The notes beneath the pieces were generated by a model. The model was not told where the DNA came from, made no database searches, and was given only the letters and a program-made list of their open reading frames with translations. This document shows, piece after piece, positions 1 through 9,005 of a stretch of DNA of 64,000 bases (positions within the stretch are counted from its first letter, which is position 1; the number at the start of each line of letters is the position of its first letter). The DNA is from Haliscomenobacter sp. (GTDB lineage: Bacteria > Bacteroidota > Bacteroidia > Chitinophagales > Saprospiraceae). Made by a program: the position numbers and the translations under genes. The stretch covers positions 62,001 to 126,000 of the forward strand of contig JADJHZ010000001.1 of NCBI GenBank assembly GCA_016707205.1, given 5' to 3'.

Positions 1-127
1 AACTTCCCCGGGAAGTGGTCAAAAGTAGCGCTTAATTTGAACTCTAAGTGAACGGTTTTTTGCGGAATCTTATTATTTTTGGCGCAACGGCTTGAATATC
101 ACTCCATAATTCAATTCAATCTCGCCC

Positions 128-973
128 ATGCCCTTTGGGATCTGTCCTTTCAGCGTCATCCCGGTGCGAAGTATGCCTTCCCACCGAAGCGAACTGCTTT
201 CCCAGTTGCTTTTTGGCGAGCTGTTTGAAATCCTGGAAACAAAGGGGCGGCAATGGTATCGGGTCCGGTGTTCCAACGACCATTTTGTTGGCTGGATTGA
301 GCAGGCGCAATGCAAGCTGATCACTCCCGGTGAATTTGAGCAATACCGCGATAACTTTGCCTACAGCCTGGAATTGGTCCAGGCGGTTATGGGACCGGAC
401 CATTTTATCCCCGTGACCATGGGCGCCCGGTTGCCTAATTTCGATGGGCTTCATTTCCGGTTTGGCGATCTGGTATACACCTTCAGCGGTCAAGCTCTGA
501 CGACAGGCGATATCCGGCCTGGCGCCGACTTTCTATTGAAAATTGCCAAGCGGTACTTAAGTACGCCTTTTCTGTGGGGAGGCCGCTCCCATTTGGAATG
601 GATGCCCCGGGTTTTGTTCAACTCATTTACCAATTTGCCGGTATCTATTTGCCCCGGGAAGCGGAAGCTCAAATCGATTCTGGGGAAGTCGTCGATTTTA
701 TTGAAAAGGCGCAGCCTGGCGACCTGGCTTTTTTTGAAAATAAAGCCGGAAAAATTGTGCACGTAGGAATGATCATGCCGGAAAACCGAATCATCCGCCT
801 TCGGCGCTGTCCGTATAGACCTGCTTGACCACTACGGCATTTTTAACCTCGAGCAAGGCCGCTACACCCGCCGCCTCCGCCTGATCAAACGCCTGCTCCC
901 TTCAACCGGTTCTCCCGCCAACTCCTTACTCCCTGAATCCGAACCTGCCTACAAACAAGCGGAACTCTTCTAG
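128..973 (+). pseudogene. NlpC/P60 (C40) cell-wall peptidase with SH3-like N-terminus, frameshifted
   Basis: When the frames are joined this is a ~282-residue protein of the SH3b-NlpC/P60 family, which cleaves gamma-D-glutamyl-diamino-acid bonds in peptidoglycan peptides. The first ~140 residues resemble the SH3 part (LLFGELFEILE, GWIEQAQ). The catalytic part begins at FLWGGRS, and the catalytic His is in KIVHVGMIM. The frame breaks at the C run 588-590, where one missing C would restore RSPFGMD, and again near 796, where two missing bases or one extra base are needed. It then runs on through AVRIDLLDHYGIFN to the stop at 971-973. The Cys of the usual DCSGF motif reads Ala (DAPGF, codon 604-606). 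A T lost from GATTGC together with a T gained in GGGTTT would restore DCPGF. I think assembly error is likelier than true loss, but a real pseudogene cannot be excluded. Confidence 0.75.
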
Positions 974-1043
974 CTAAATTAAAGAGGCGCAAGGCCAAAT
1001 CGCCCCGCGCCCCTTCTAAGGTCCAATGTCTAGCGCCTAACGT

Positions 1044-1889
1044 CTAACCCCGTTTCCACCAAGGGCGGGCATAGATGGTTTTTTGCTCCCCATTAGGCAG
1101 GGTTACGGTAGCGATCGGATCGCAAAGGCCAGGGCCGTTGTCGTAGTCGATGGTCCATGTTTTGTTGTTCACCGTGATCTGGACCGCGCCTCGCTCAAAC
1201 CAGCGGCAATTGGCATTGCGCACGAGCGGCTCGGTAATCGTCTTGGTGAATGCGTTGCCGTTGCGGTTGACTCCCTTGCCAGAACCCGTTATCACAAAGA
1301 CATCGTCCAGGTGGATCTTGGTGTTGAACCCTGTGATTTGGGTACGGGTGTAATCGTTCGACCAAGTCACTACTTTGCCATTGGGATACGTGATTTTTCC
1401 ACTGGTCAGTTGCCAGGTAAAATAAGGATACCCTTTGTCGTTCTTGCCTTTGTAGGTGATGGTCCGCACGCCTTCTACTTTGGCGCTATCGATCGTGAAG
1501 TTCTCCAGGGTGACAATACGGGTGGCGCCGGCCACATTCAGGGAGTCGGATTGCACAATAAGGATCTTTCCGGTCCTCGTGCGGCCTCCGCGGCCCTGGC
1601 AACCGTCCGTTCCATAGTCAATAACGATAGTCCGTGGGAAAGAATTCCGGTTGGGGGTAACGGTAACCGTTGGGCATTTAGAACGGATCGAAATGCCGAG
1701 CCCCAATTCTTCCATGGTCATATCGATTTCTTCTTCGACGTCCTCCGAGAAGTCAAACGCGAGGGCCACGTCTTCTGAATCTTCGGTGAAATTTTCCGTT
1801 ACGATCTCGTCGTTTTCGTCTTTGGTACATGCATTGAAGCTAAGGCCTATAGCCGCGAACAGGAAAAGAAACAAAAATGCCTTTTTCAT
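1044..1889 (-). CDS. Putative outer-membrane lipoprotein, unknown function
   Basis: A 281-residue protein starting MKKAFLFLFLF. It has a lipoprotein signal peptide with the lipobox Cys in SFNAC, followed by a very acidic stretch (about residues 25-55) typical of surface-exposed Bacteroidota lipoproteins. The start at 1889 was chosen over an upstream in-frame ATG because it directly precedes the signal peptide. The mature part is beta-rich, with polar repeats such as GKGVNRNGNAFTKTITEP, and has no catalytic motif I can name. It converges with the upstream peptidase. Its stop codon lies in a CTAACGTCTAAC-type short repeat that reappears near 63645. Function unknown. Confidence 0.75.
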   Translation of the reverse strand: MKKAFLFLFLFAAIGLSFNACTKDENDEIVTENFTEDSEDVALAFDFSEDVEEEIDMTMEELGLGISIRSKCPTVTVTPNRNSFPRTIVIDYGTDGCQGRGGRTRTGKILIVQSDSLNVAGATRIVTLENFTIDSAKVEGVRTITYKGKNDKGYPYFTWQLTSGKITYPNGKVVTWSNDYTRTQITGFNTKIHLDDVFVITGSGKGVNRNGNAFTKTITEPLVRNANCRWFERGAVQITVNNKTWTIDYDNGPGLCDPIATVTLPNGEQKTIYARPWWKRG

Positions 1890-2099
1890 AATTGGATATG
1901 TTTTTTTAATAAAGTGGTAAAAAACTACTTTCCGGGGTGCGCACATTCGGATGAGCAGGGAAGAATCGCAGGTGAAGGTTGTTTTCGCGATTCGTTGGTA
2001 TAGACTTTAGCGTTTGAAAGAAGTTTAAATGCGTTTTGTTAAATTTTTTCTCCAAATCGAAAAACCATTGGAAGGCAACCAGTCTATTACGCAGAACCT

Positions 2100-2130
2100 T
2101 TTCGTAATTCCCCGCAATGGCGTACCTTTA
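2100..2130 (+). promoter_or_regulatory. Possible promoter for pyrR-pyrB
   Basis: TACCTTTA at 2123-2130 is one base from the Bacteroidota -7 consensus TAnnTTTG. A TTTC lies 19 nt upstream at 2100-2103, against the -33 consensus TTTG. If this is right, the transcript would begin within a few bases of the pyrR ATG at 2136 and would have almost no leader. Confidence 0.35.
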
Positions 2131-2135
2131 CCGGT

Positions 2136-2696
2136 ATGAGCCGCAAAGGAAGAATCATTTTAGACTCCGACCGGTTTGCGCTGACCATCGACCGGTTATG
2201 TTATCAGCTGGTGGAGGAGTTTGACGACTTCAGGGATACCTGCCTGATTGGCATCCAGCCAAAGGGGACGTTGTTGCAGGATCGCATATACCGGCGACTG
2301 GTCGACCACCTGGGGATCGACCATATCGCCAACGGGAAGCTGGATATCACCTTCTACCGCGACGATTTTCGGCGCAGAGAACGCCCTTTGGAAGCCAGCG
2401 TGACTGAAATTGACTTTCTGGTAGAAGACAAAAACGTGGTCCTTATCGATGACGTCTTGTATACCGGCAGAACGGTGCAGGCGGCGCTTACGGCCCTTAA
2501 TCACTACGGACGGCCCCGGGCAGTGGAATTGCTGTCGCTCGTTGATCGCCGCTTTAACCGGCAATTGCCCATCTTTTCGACGTTTACCGGGATCCGGGTC
2601 GACGCGTTGGATGAAGCCTACGTTAAGGTTGAATGGAAAGAAATCTCCGGAGTGGATCAGGTTCTCCTTTTCGCGAACAAACAAGAAGCACAGTAG
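2136..2696 (+). CDS. pyrR: PyrR: uracil phosphoribosyltransferase / pyrimidine operon regulator
   Basis: A 186-residue protein of normal length for PyrR, which joins uracil and PRPP to make UMP. In Bacillus it also binds pyr mRNA to cause attenuation. The PRPP loop is clear (VVLIDDVLYTGRTVQAAL, about residues 105-122), as are the flanking segments LLSLVDRRFNRQLPI and GIQPKG. It sits 3 nt upstream of pyrB, so the two form an operon for pyrimidine synthesis and salvage. The predicted leader is too short for a Bacillus-type attenuator, so RNA-based regulation is not supported here. The enzymatic role is the safer assignment. Confidence 0.95.
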   Translation: MSRKGRIILDSDRFALTIDRLCYQLVEEFDDFRDTCLIGIQPKGTLLQDRIYRRLVDHLGIDHIANGKLDITFYRDDFRRRERPLEASVTEIDFLVEDKNVVLIDDVLYTGRTVQAALTALNHYGRPRAVELLSLVDRRFNRQLPIFSTFTGIRVDALDEAYVKVEWKEISGVDQVLLFANKQEAQ

Positions 2697-2699
2697 GCA

Positions 2700-3635
2700 A
2701 TGGCTGCCATGACCCAACAACTTAGCACCCGGCATCTCCTGGGAATTAAAGACCTCACCGCTGAGGATATCCGGCTCATTTTTCATACCGCAGACAGCTT
2801 CAAAGAGGTAATTAACCGCCCTATAAAAAAGGTGCCTTCTTTACGGGATATCACCATCGCCAATTTGTTTTTTGAAGACTCGACGCGAACCCGTATCTCC
2901 TTTGAGTTGGCAGAGAAACGCCTGTCGGCTGATGTGATTAATTTTTCTGCTTCTTCTTCTTCCGTCAAAAAAGGAGAGACGTTGCTGGACACCGTCAACA
3001 ACATCCTGTCTATGAAAGTGGATATGATCGTTATGCGGCATCCGGCGCCCGGGGCATGCAAATTTTTAGCCGGACATATTGGCGCCAACATCGTCAATGC
3101 CGGGGACGGAACCCATGAGCACCCGACCCAAGCTCTATTGGACGCGTTTTCGATGCAGGAACAAATTGGAGATCTAAAAGGTAAACATGTCGCTATTTTT
3201 GGAGATATTCTCCACTCCCGGGTGGCGCTGAGCAATATTTTCTGTCTTCAGAAGCTCGGAGCCAAAGTCCGGGTTTGCGGCCCACCTACCCTGATTCCCA
3301 AGTATATCGATCAGCTTGGGGTTGAGGTAGATTACGATGTGCGCAAAACGCTTGCCTGGTGCGATGTCGCCAACGTGCTTCGCATTCAGTTGGAGCGGCA
3401 GCACATTCGCTATTTTCCCACGCTTCGGGAATACGCCCAGTATTTTGGGATTAACAGGCCTCTATTGGACAGCCTTGACAAGAAAATCGTCATCATGCAC
3501 CCGGGGCCAATCAACCGGGGGGTGGAAATTACCAGCGATGTGGCCGACTCCGAGCATTCCATTATTCTGCAACAAGTGGAGAACGGCGTCGCTATTCGAA
3601 TGGCCGTTCTTTACCTGCTCGCTGTTCGAAACTAA
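2700..3635 (+). CDS. pyrB: Aspartate carbamoyltransferase catalytic subunit
   Basis: A 311-residue enzyme that condenses carbamoyl phosphate with L-aspartate, the committed step of pyrimidine synthesis. The carbamoyl-phosphate motif FEDSTRTRISFE (near residue 60), the loop SSSSVKKGETLLDT, the HPAPGA and HPTQALLDAF segments and the C-terminal HPGPINRGVEI are all present. The start at 2700 lies 3 nt after the pyrR stop. A second Met at residue 4 is an equally plausible start. No pyrI regulatory chain gene is nearby, as is usual for the PyrR-linked class. Intact and full length. Confidence 0.96.
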   Translation: MAAMTQQLSTRHLLGIKDLTAEDIRLIFHTADSFKEVINRPIKKVPSLRDITIANLFFEDSTRTRISFELAEKRLSADVINFSASSSSVKKGETLLDTVNNILSMKVDMIVMRHPAPGACKFLAGHIGANIVNAGDGTHEHPTQALLDAFSMQEQIGDLKGKHVAIFGDILHSRVALSNIFCLQKLGAKVRVCGPPTLIPKYIDQLGVEVDYDVRKTLAWCDVANVLRIQLERQHIRYFPTLREYAQYFGINRPLLDSLDKKIVIMHPGPINRGVEITSDVADSEHSIILQQVENGVAIRMAVLYLLAVRN

Positions 3636-3720
3636 GCGGCAGATAAAACACACGGAAGGGACCCGGCGTTACTTTGGAAACCATTTGATCGTCTAATTCC
3701 AACAAAACAGTAACTCAGCT

Positions 3721-5145
3721 ATGTTTAAGCGCGTGACTATCCTCTCCTTTTTTGTTCTGGCTTTGGCTCAGCAGGCCTTGGCTGGAAATGGCGGTTATTC
3801 AATCTCGGTAACCATTGATGGGTTTACCGAAAAGGAGTTATACCTGGGATACTACCTCGGGGATAAACAATATCTCAGGGATACAGCGGTTGCCAATGCA
3901 CAAGGAGCCTTCGTTTTTCAAGGCGACGAACCCATTCCCGGCGGGGTTTACCTGATCGTCCTCCCGCCCAACAACAACTTTTTTCAAATCCTGGTAACGC
4001 AAAAAGAGCAGCAATTCAGTATCCAGACGACTCTCGAGAAACTGAGCGATAATATCCAGTTTAAGGGATCCCAGGAAAATGCGCTGTTTTATCAGTATAT
4101 CAACTTCCTGTCTGCCCGGAGTAAGGAGGCGGAAGCGATCAATAAGTCGATCAAGGAAACCCAGGATGCCGCTCAAAAAGAAAAAGGGCAAAAGGAACTG
4201 GAAGCCCTGAATGGCAAGGTCAAGGCATATCAGGAGGAGTTTGTCCGTGCCAACCCCAATTCCTTTGCAGGGAAGATTGTCGCCGCCAATATCAACGCGG
4301 ACATTCCGGATTTTGAAGGCACGGAAGAGGAGAAAATGATGAAAACCCTTTATTATTTGAGGGAACATTATTTCGACCGCCTGGACCTGGCTAACCCGGA
4401 TTTGCTGCGAACTCCTTTCCTTTTTGAAAAGATCGATTATTTTGTCAACAAACTCCATTTCCAGCATCCGGATTCATTGGCTATTGGGATCGACACCATA
4501 TTGGCCCGGCTGAGGCCCGCAGAGGAGTCGTTCAAGTATTACCTGGTGCATTTTTTGAATTCGTTTGCAACCTCCAAGCTGGTGGGCATGGACGCGGTGT
4601 ATGTTCATCTGGTGGATACGTACTACGCGGTGGGCGACGCTTCCTGGATAGCGGAAGAGCAGCTCAAAAAGATCATCGACAATGCCCGGGTACTGAAGCC
4701 GCTGCTCATCGGCAAAACCGCCCCGGATATCCAGATGCAGAAACGGGATGGAACCAAGGTTAAATTGTCGGAGGTGAACGCGGAGTACACGATCTTGTAC
4801 TTCTGGAGGTACGACTGCGGGCATTGCAAGGAGCAAACGCCGGTGGTGAAAGCCTTTTATGATAAATACAAAGCCAAGGGCGTGAAGATCTTTGCCGTCT
4901 GTGTTAAATTCAGGGACGAGGTTGGCGACTGCTGGAAATACGTCGACGAGAACGGAACGGGGGATTGGCTGCACACGATTGATCCCTATCTCGAATCCCG
5001 GTATTACACCATGTACAACGTCAAAACGACGCCTCAAATCTATATCCTCGACCGGAACAAAGAAATCCTTTCCAAGAATATTGGCGCAGAGCAATTGGAG
5101 GAGGTCATCGACAAGATCATTGAAATGCGCAAAAGCGAGCAATAA
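3721..5145 (+). CDS. Periplasmic thioredoxin-like protein (TlpA/AhpC-TSA type with DUF4369/DUF5106-like N-terminus)
   Basis: A 474-residue secreted protein with a signal peptide (about residues 1-21, ending ALA). The N-terminal beta domain starts YSISVTIDGFTEKELYLGYY, resembling DUF4369. A helical middle region (about 110-300) resembles DUF5106. The C-terminal thioredoxin fold (about 330-470) carries the redox motif YFWRYDCGHCKEQTP and the cis-Pro region VKTTPQIYILD. Such proteins are thought to act in periplasmic disulfide exchange or redox stress, but their substrates are unknown. It lies 85 bp downstream of pyrB and converges with the SDR gene, with only 4 bp between the stops. The domain names for the N-terminal half are from memory of the family and less sure than the thioredoxin call. 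Confidence 0.85.
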   Translation: MFKRVTILSFFVLALAQQALAGNGGYSISVTIDGFTEKELYLGYYLGDKQYLRDTAVANAQGAFVFQGDEPIPGGVYLIVLPPNNNFFQILVTQKEQQFSIQTTLEKLSDNIQFKGSQENALFYQYINFLSARSKEAEAINKSIKETQDAAQKEKGQKELEALNGKVKAYQEEFVRANPNSFAGKIVAANINADIPDFEGTEEEKMMKTLYYLREHYFDRLDLANPDLLRTPFLFEKIDYFVNKLHFQHPDSLAIGIDTILARLRPAEESFKYYLVHFLNSFATSKLVGMDAVYVHLVDTYYAVGDASWIAEEQLKKIIDNARVLKPLLIGKTAPDIQMQKRDGTKVKLSEVNAEYTILYFWRYDCGHCKEQTPVVKAFYDKYKAKGVKIFAVCVKFRDEVGDCWKYVDENGTGDWLHTIDPYLESRYYTMYNVKTTPQIYILDRNKEILSKNIGAEQLEEVIDKIIEMRKSEQ

Positions 5146-5149
5146 GCGC

Positions 5150-5941
5150 TTACTTCAACTTCAGGTTTCTGGCGATACGGGCAAAAATTGCAGGGGCAAA
5201 GCGGTTTATTAGCACTGCCAAACCTTCTTTTTTTGCGATAATCGCCTCCCGTTTATGCTTTTTTATCACCCTGAGTGCCTTTTTTGCGAAAACATCGGGC
5301 GGAAATCCCCCTTTGGTGCTCTCCGCCATGACGCTGTTTGGAGAACCGTCCCCCCGGAGCGCATTTATGGTCACATTGGTATGCACATACCCGGGGCAAA
5401 TCAGGCTTACCCGAATCCCGTCCGGGTATAACTCGGCGCGCAGGCTATCAAAAAATCCATGAAGGGCATGCTTGGAGGCAGCGTACGCCGAGCGGTAGGG
5501 GGCTCCAAATTTCCCCATCACACTGCTTATCACCACAATCTGCCCGGTACGTCTCGTCTGCATGTGCGGGGCAACCGCTTTGGTCAGGGCAATGGTCCCA
5601 AAATAATTGACATCCATGATTTGGCGGTCTACCGAAAGCTGGGTGCCAAGGGCCAGCTCCCGCTGGGAAATGCCGGCATTGTTGATCAGGATGTCGATGG
5701 CGCCGAAGGAGGAGATTACTTCTTCAACGGCCTTTGGAATGGCATCCTGGTCGCTGACGTCTAATGGAATAACACAGACGGTATCGGGATTTTTACACCT
5801 GGATCTTACTCGTTCCAGCTCTTCCGTTTTTCTGCTGGACAAAACCAGCCGCGCTCCCTCCTCGTTTAAGGCATAGGCAAGATATTCGCCAATTCCGGAA
5901 GAGGCCCCGGTGATCCAAACGAGTTTGTTTTGGAAATACAT
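5150..5941 (-). CDS. Short-chain dehydrogenase/reductase
   Basis: A 263-residue classical SDR. The Rossmann cofactor motif TGASSGIG is at residues 11-18, NNAG follows near residue 88, and the catalytic Ser is in VVISSVMG with the Tyr/Lys pair in YAASKHAL. The Arg in SSRKTEE after beta-2 suggests NADP(H) preference. The C-terminal ~50 residues are basic (KKHKREAIIAKKEG). The pattern resembles DHRS7-like membrane-associated SDRs acting on lipid or steroid-like carbonyls, but the substrate cannot be read from the sequence. Monocistronic; the stop lies 4 bp from the convergent thioredoxin-like gene. Confidence 0.92.
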   Translation of the reverse strand: MYFQNKLVWITGASSGIGEYLAYALNEEGARLVLSSRKTEELERVRSRCKNPDTVCVIPLDVSDQDAIPKAVEEVISSFGAIDILINNAGISQRELALGTQLSVDRQIMDVNYFGTIALTKAVAPHMQTRRTGQIVVISSVMGKFGAPYRSAYAASKHALHGFFDSLRAELYPDGIRVSLICPGYVHTNVTINALRGDGSPNSVMAESTKGGFPPDVFAKKALRVIKKHKREAIIAKKEGLAVLINRFAPAIFARIARNLKLK

Positions 5942-6074
5942 AACCCAAACGATTAGAATTTAAAGAGAAAAACCGCCGGGCAAAGGTAATCATCTGCAGC
6001 TCAAGTGTGAATTTTTTATGCCAAAAGAAGACACTTCAGGGAACTCAAATGGAACAAGGCAGGCTGGAAGGCTT

Positions 6075-6106
6075 TTTGCCCTTTTGGCTGGTTTATATTA
6101 CCTTTG
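6075..6106 (+). promoter_or_regulatory. Bacteroidota-type promoter for the sixA-like operon
   Basis: TTTG (6075-6078), a 20-nt spacer, then TACCTTTG (6099-6106), a perfect match to TAnnTTTG. It lies 24 nt before the ATG at 6130. Confidence 0.65.
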
Positions 6107-6129
6107 TATTCATTCTGAAAACCTGACAC

Positions 6130-6621
6130 ATGAAGACGGTCTATTTCGTCCGGCACGCCAAATCGAGTTGGAGCAACGAATCCCTTAGCGATATCGAACG
6201 ACCCCTAAATAAAAGGGGGCTCAAGGATGCGCCCATGATGGCCAGAAAACTCAGGGAGAAAAGAGTGAAGCCCGATTTATTCCTTTCCAGCCCCGCCAAG
6301 CGCGCACTGACCACCGCTGAGATCTTCGCAGCCAGTTTGGATGTGGACGCCATTCGGGTAGAGGCCCAGCTCTATGAAGCCTTCCCGGAGGACGTTCTCC
6401 GGGTAATCCAGGGCGTGGAAGACGCCGTTCAGATCCTTTTTGTATTTGGCCACAACCCGACGTTTTTCGTTCTGGCGAACCGGTTTTCCCAATCCGAACT
6501 GGATAATGTTCCAACCTGCGGCATCGTTCGCGTGGATGCCAATATAGATTCCTGGAGGGATTTTCGGGAAAATACCGGACGAATGGCTGAATTCCTTTAC
6601 CCCAAACTGTTCGATTCATGA
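6130..6621 (+). CDS. sixA: SixA-type histidine phosphatase
   Basis: A 163-residue protein of the histidine phosphatase (RHG) superfamily. The catalytic motif is VRHAKSSW with His9, followed by LSSPAKRALTTAEI and the second active-site His in FVFGHNPTF. SixA in E. coli removes phosphate from phosphohistidine on HPt/PtsO-type domains; the actual substrate here is unknown. Its TGA overlaps the ATG of the next gene (ATGA at 6618-6621), so the two are translationally coupled. A consensus promoter lies just upstream. Confidence 0.88.
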   Translation: MKTVYFVRHAKSSWSNESLSDIERPLNKRGLKDAPMMARKLREKRVKPDLFLSSPAKRALTTAEIFAASLDVDAIRVEAQLYEAFPEDVLRVIQGVEDAVQILFVFGHNPTFFVLANRFSQSELDNVPTCGIVRVDANIDSWRDFRENTGRMAEFLYPKLFDS

Positions 6622-6983
6622 CCTATTTCTGGAAAAGGCATTCATTCCGGGTATTGCGGGGTATTTTTTTACCTGTTCTTCTCTTTTCGGGAATGGCTTG
6701 CGTAAAGAAACAGACGGAGCCCTCCATGCCGAGGGATAAGATGGTAAAGCTTTTGGTAGATGTTCATTTGGCGGAGGCCGCGCTGCAAAATGTCTTTGGC
6801 GCCGCCAAAGATAGCCTGGCGGAAGTGTATTACAAGGACATCTGTGCTATCCATCGGTTGAACCGCCAGCAATTGGACAAAGTCCTGGCGGAGTTGCGGC
6901 AAAATCCATTGGTCATGTCGGAAACCTACCGGGAAGTGATCCAACGCATAGAGCGAAGAAATGAGCCGGAGGGAAAGGATTAA
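6618..6983 (+). CDS. DUF4296-type lipoprotein
   Basis: A 121-residue protein with a hydrophobic signal and a lipobox ending SGMAC (Cys about residue 28). The body reads PRDKMVKLLVDVHLAEAAL, then YKDICAIHRLNRQQLDKVL. This helical pattern is that of DUF4296, a Bacteroidota-only family of unknown function that often has a peptidyl-transfer or cell-division neighbour. Coupled to the sixA-like gene by the ATGA overlap; it probably ends that operon. Confidence 0.82.
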   Translation: MTYFWKRHSFRVLRGIFLPVLLFSGMACVKKQTEPSMPRDKMVKLLVDVHLAEAALQNVFGAAKDSLAEVYYKDICAIHRLNRQQLDKVLAELRQNPLVMSETYREVIQRIERRNEPEGKD

Positions 6984-7063
6984 CAATTATTTAAACCCCG
7001 CTTAATCTGGCCGGAGGAAGTTTGTGCTAGCTTTGCTTAATTTTTAAATCTTTTCACCCCTCC

Positions 7064-7750
7064 ATGGAGAACAATAAAATCCTGATAGTCGACGACGAGC
7101 CGGATATTCTGGAGTTCCTCAAATACAATCTCGAAAAAGAAGGCTATGAAGTCCTGACGGCCAATGATGGGGAAGAAGGCGTTATGATTGCGGAAAAAGA
7201 ACACCCGAGTCTGATTATTCTGGATATTATGATGCCCAAAATGGATGGGGTAGAAGTATGCCGGAACCTGAGGTCGAAGCCGGATTTTGCCAATACCATC
7301 ATCGCCTTCCTGACGGCCAGAGAGGAGGATTACTCCCAGATTGCCGCCCTCGATGTCGGAGGCGACGATTACATCACCAAACCGATCCGACCCAGGGTTT
7401 TCCTAAGCCGGATCAAGGCGTTGATGCGCCGCTCCGAACGCGCGCCGCTCATAGAGGAAGAGGGCAATACCATCCGCCTGGGCGATCTGACGATAGACAA
7501 GGAGCGAGTTAGCGTCATTAAGGGCGCCCGGACTATAGAGCTTGCGAAAAAAGAGTTTGACCTCCTGTTCCTCCTGGTTTCCAAGCCCGGAAAGGTCTTT
7601 TCGCGGGAGGAAATTTTCAATAAAGTCTGGGGTACGGATGTGATCGTTGGAAACCGGACCATCGATGTGCATATTCGCAAACTCCGGGAAAAAATTGGCG
7701 AAGACCATATCAAAACCATCAAAGGGATCGGGTATAAATTTGAATTTTGA
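7064..7750 (+). CDS. OmpR/PhoB-family response regulator
   Basis: A 228-residue two-domain regulator. The receiver domain (1-120) has the acidic pair DD at 10-11, the phosphoacceptor Asp54 in IILDIMMPKMDG, Thr in FLTARE and Lys in YITKPI. The winged-helix DNA-binding domain (about 132-228) ends in VRKLR-like HIRKLREKIGEDHIKTIKGIGYKFEF. Its TGA shares one base with the ATG of the kinase gene, so the pair is a coupled two-component system of PhoB/PhoR type. A phosphate-sensing role is suggested only by family resemblance. Confidence 0.94.
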   Translation: MENNKILIVDDEPDILEFLKYNLEKEGYEVLTANDGEEGVMIAEKEHPSLIILDIMMPKMDGVEVCRNLRSKPDFANTIIAFLTAREEDYSQIAALDVGGDDYITKPIRPRVFLSRIKALMRRSERAPLIEEEGNTIRLGDLTIDKERVSVIKGARTIELAKKEFDLLFLLVSKPGKVFSREEIFNKVWGTDVIVGNRTIDVHIRKLREKIGEDHIKTIKGIGYKFEF

Positions 7751-8802
7751 TGGTTAAAAATCCCACCCCTCAACGGATTGCTCTGCTTTCTGCGCTCATC
7801 GATTTAGCCATGGCTCTGGCAAGCCTCCTTCTGTTCTATTTTTTTCCGCCAGTTGGGCCTTGGCGATGGGTCATATTCGGGGTTTGGGCGGCCATTTTTT
7901 TTGTGGTGGTCTTCCGAATCAATATTTATTTCCTCCGTCAGTACATATACCGAAAGATCAAGCTGATCTATAAAACCATACGCCAGGAAAAACTCCCCCC
8001 GGAGGAAAAGCCTCGCTTGATCGATATGCGGAGAAATATCATTGAGGAAGCCGAGCAAGAGGTGGCCGACTGGGCAGAGCGCCAGCGCACGGAACTTCAC
8101 AAGTATAAAACCTGGGCGGATTACCGAAGGGATTTTCTCGGCGACATCTCGCATGAACTCAAAACGCCGATATTTAATATTCAGGGCTACCTCGATTCCC
8201 TTATTGATGGCGGTTTGGAAGACCCGAGGGTGAATAAACTCTTCCTGCAACGGGCGGCAAAAAATGTGGAACGTCTGCAAACCATCGTTCTCGATCTGGA
8301 AACCATCTCCCGTCTGGAGTCAGGTCAATTGATTCTGGAGCTTCAAACCTTCGATATCAAAGAACTGACCAAAGAAGTTTTCGAGGATATGGAGATCAAA
8401 GCCGCAGAGAAGAACCTCTCCCTGGAGTTTAAAGAAAAAGCCTCCTTTCCGATGAAAGTGCGCGCCGACCGGGAAAAGATCCGCCAGGTGCTGGTTAACC
8501 TGATCCAGAATTCCATCAAATACGGAGTTCCCAATGGCAGAACCCGGGTGGGATTTTATGACATGGACCGCATGGTACTGGTTGAAGTCGCCGATAATGG
8601 GGTTGGCATCCCTAAACAACATCTCTCTCATATCTTTGACCGGTTCTACCGGGTAGACAAAAGCAGGTCCAGAGACCAGGGCGGTTCCGGACTTGGCCTC
8701 TCTATCGTTAAACATATCATTGAAGCCCACAAACAAACCATTAACGTGCGCAGTACGCCCAATTTCGGCTCTACGTTTGGCTTTACCCTGGAAAAAGCCT
8801 GA
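7750..8802 (+). CDS. PhoR-like sensor histidine kinase
   Basis: A 350-residue membrane kinase. Two transmembrane helices lie close together (about 9-32 and 40-60) with almost no periplasmic loop, so the signal is probably sensed in the membrane or cytoplasm. A charged linker leads to the HisKA domain, with His135 in DISHELKTP. The HATPase domain follows, with N box NLIQNSIKYG, G1 DNGVGI, F box FDRFYR and G2 GGSGLGLSIVKHI. The start is the ATG at 7750, which overlaps the regulator's stop by one base. Intact and of normal length for the small Bacteroidota PhoR-like kinases. Confidence 0.94.
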   Translation: MVKNPTPQRIALLSALIDLAMALASLLLFYFFPPVGPWRWVIFGVWAAIFFVVVFRINIYFLRQYIYRKIKLIYKTIRQEKLPPEEKPRLIDMRRNIIEEAEQEVADWAERQRTELHKYKTWADYRRDFLGDISHELKTPIFNIQGYLDSLIDGGLEDPRVNKLFLQRAAKNVERLQTIVLDLETISRLESGQLILELQTFDIKELTKEVFEDMEIKAAEKNLSLEFKEKASFPMKVRADREKIRQVLVNLIQNSIKYGVPNGRTRVGFYDMDRMVLVEVADNGVGIPKQHLSHIFDRFYRVDKSRSRDQGGSGLGLSIVKHIIEAHKQTINVRSTPNFGSTFGFTLEKA

Positions 8803-9005
8803 ATTCCTCCCGTGATTCCCCTTGTTTTATCCCGACAAGAACGCAGTTGGTGCACCCTTTTTGCCGGTATATACCCAAAATATAGCGGATTTGTAGGTAT
8901 ATAAGCTACAAAGCTCTGCATTTTGGCTATATCTTTGCGGCGGATTTTTTTGTCATAGAAGTTGGCTCTTTCTTACTTTGGGCCATTTTTTGAACCTGAT
9001 TGAAC

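Noticed and set aside
1083..1778. 231-codon plus-strand open frame
   Set aside because: Antisense to the lipoprotein gene, whose signal peptide and lipobox are clear; the plus-strand translation has no family features.
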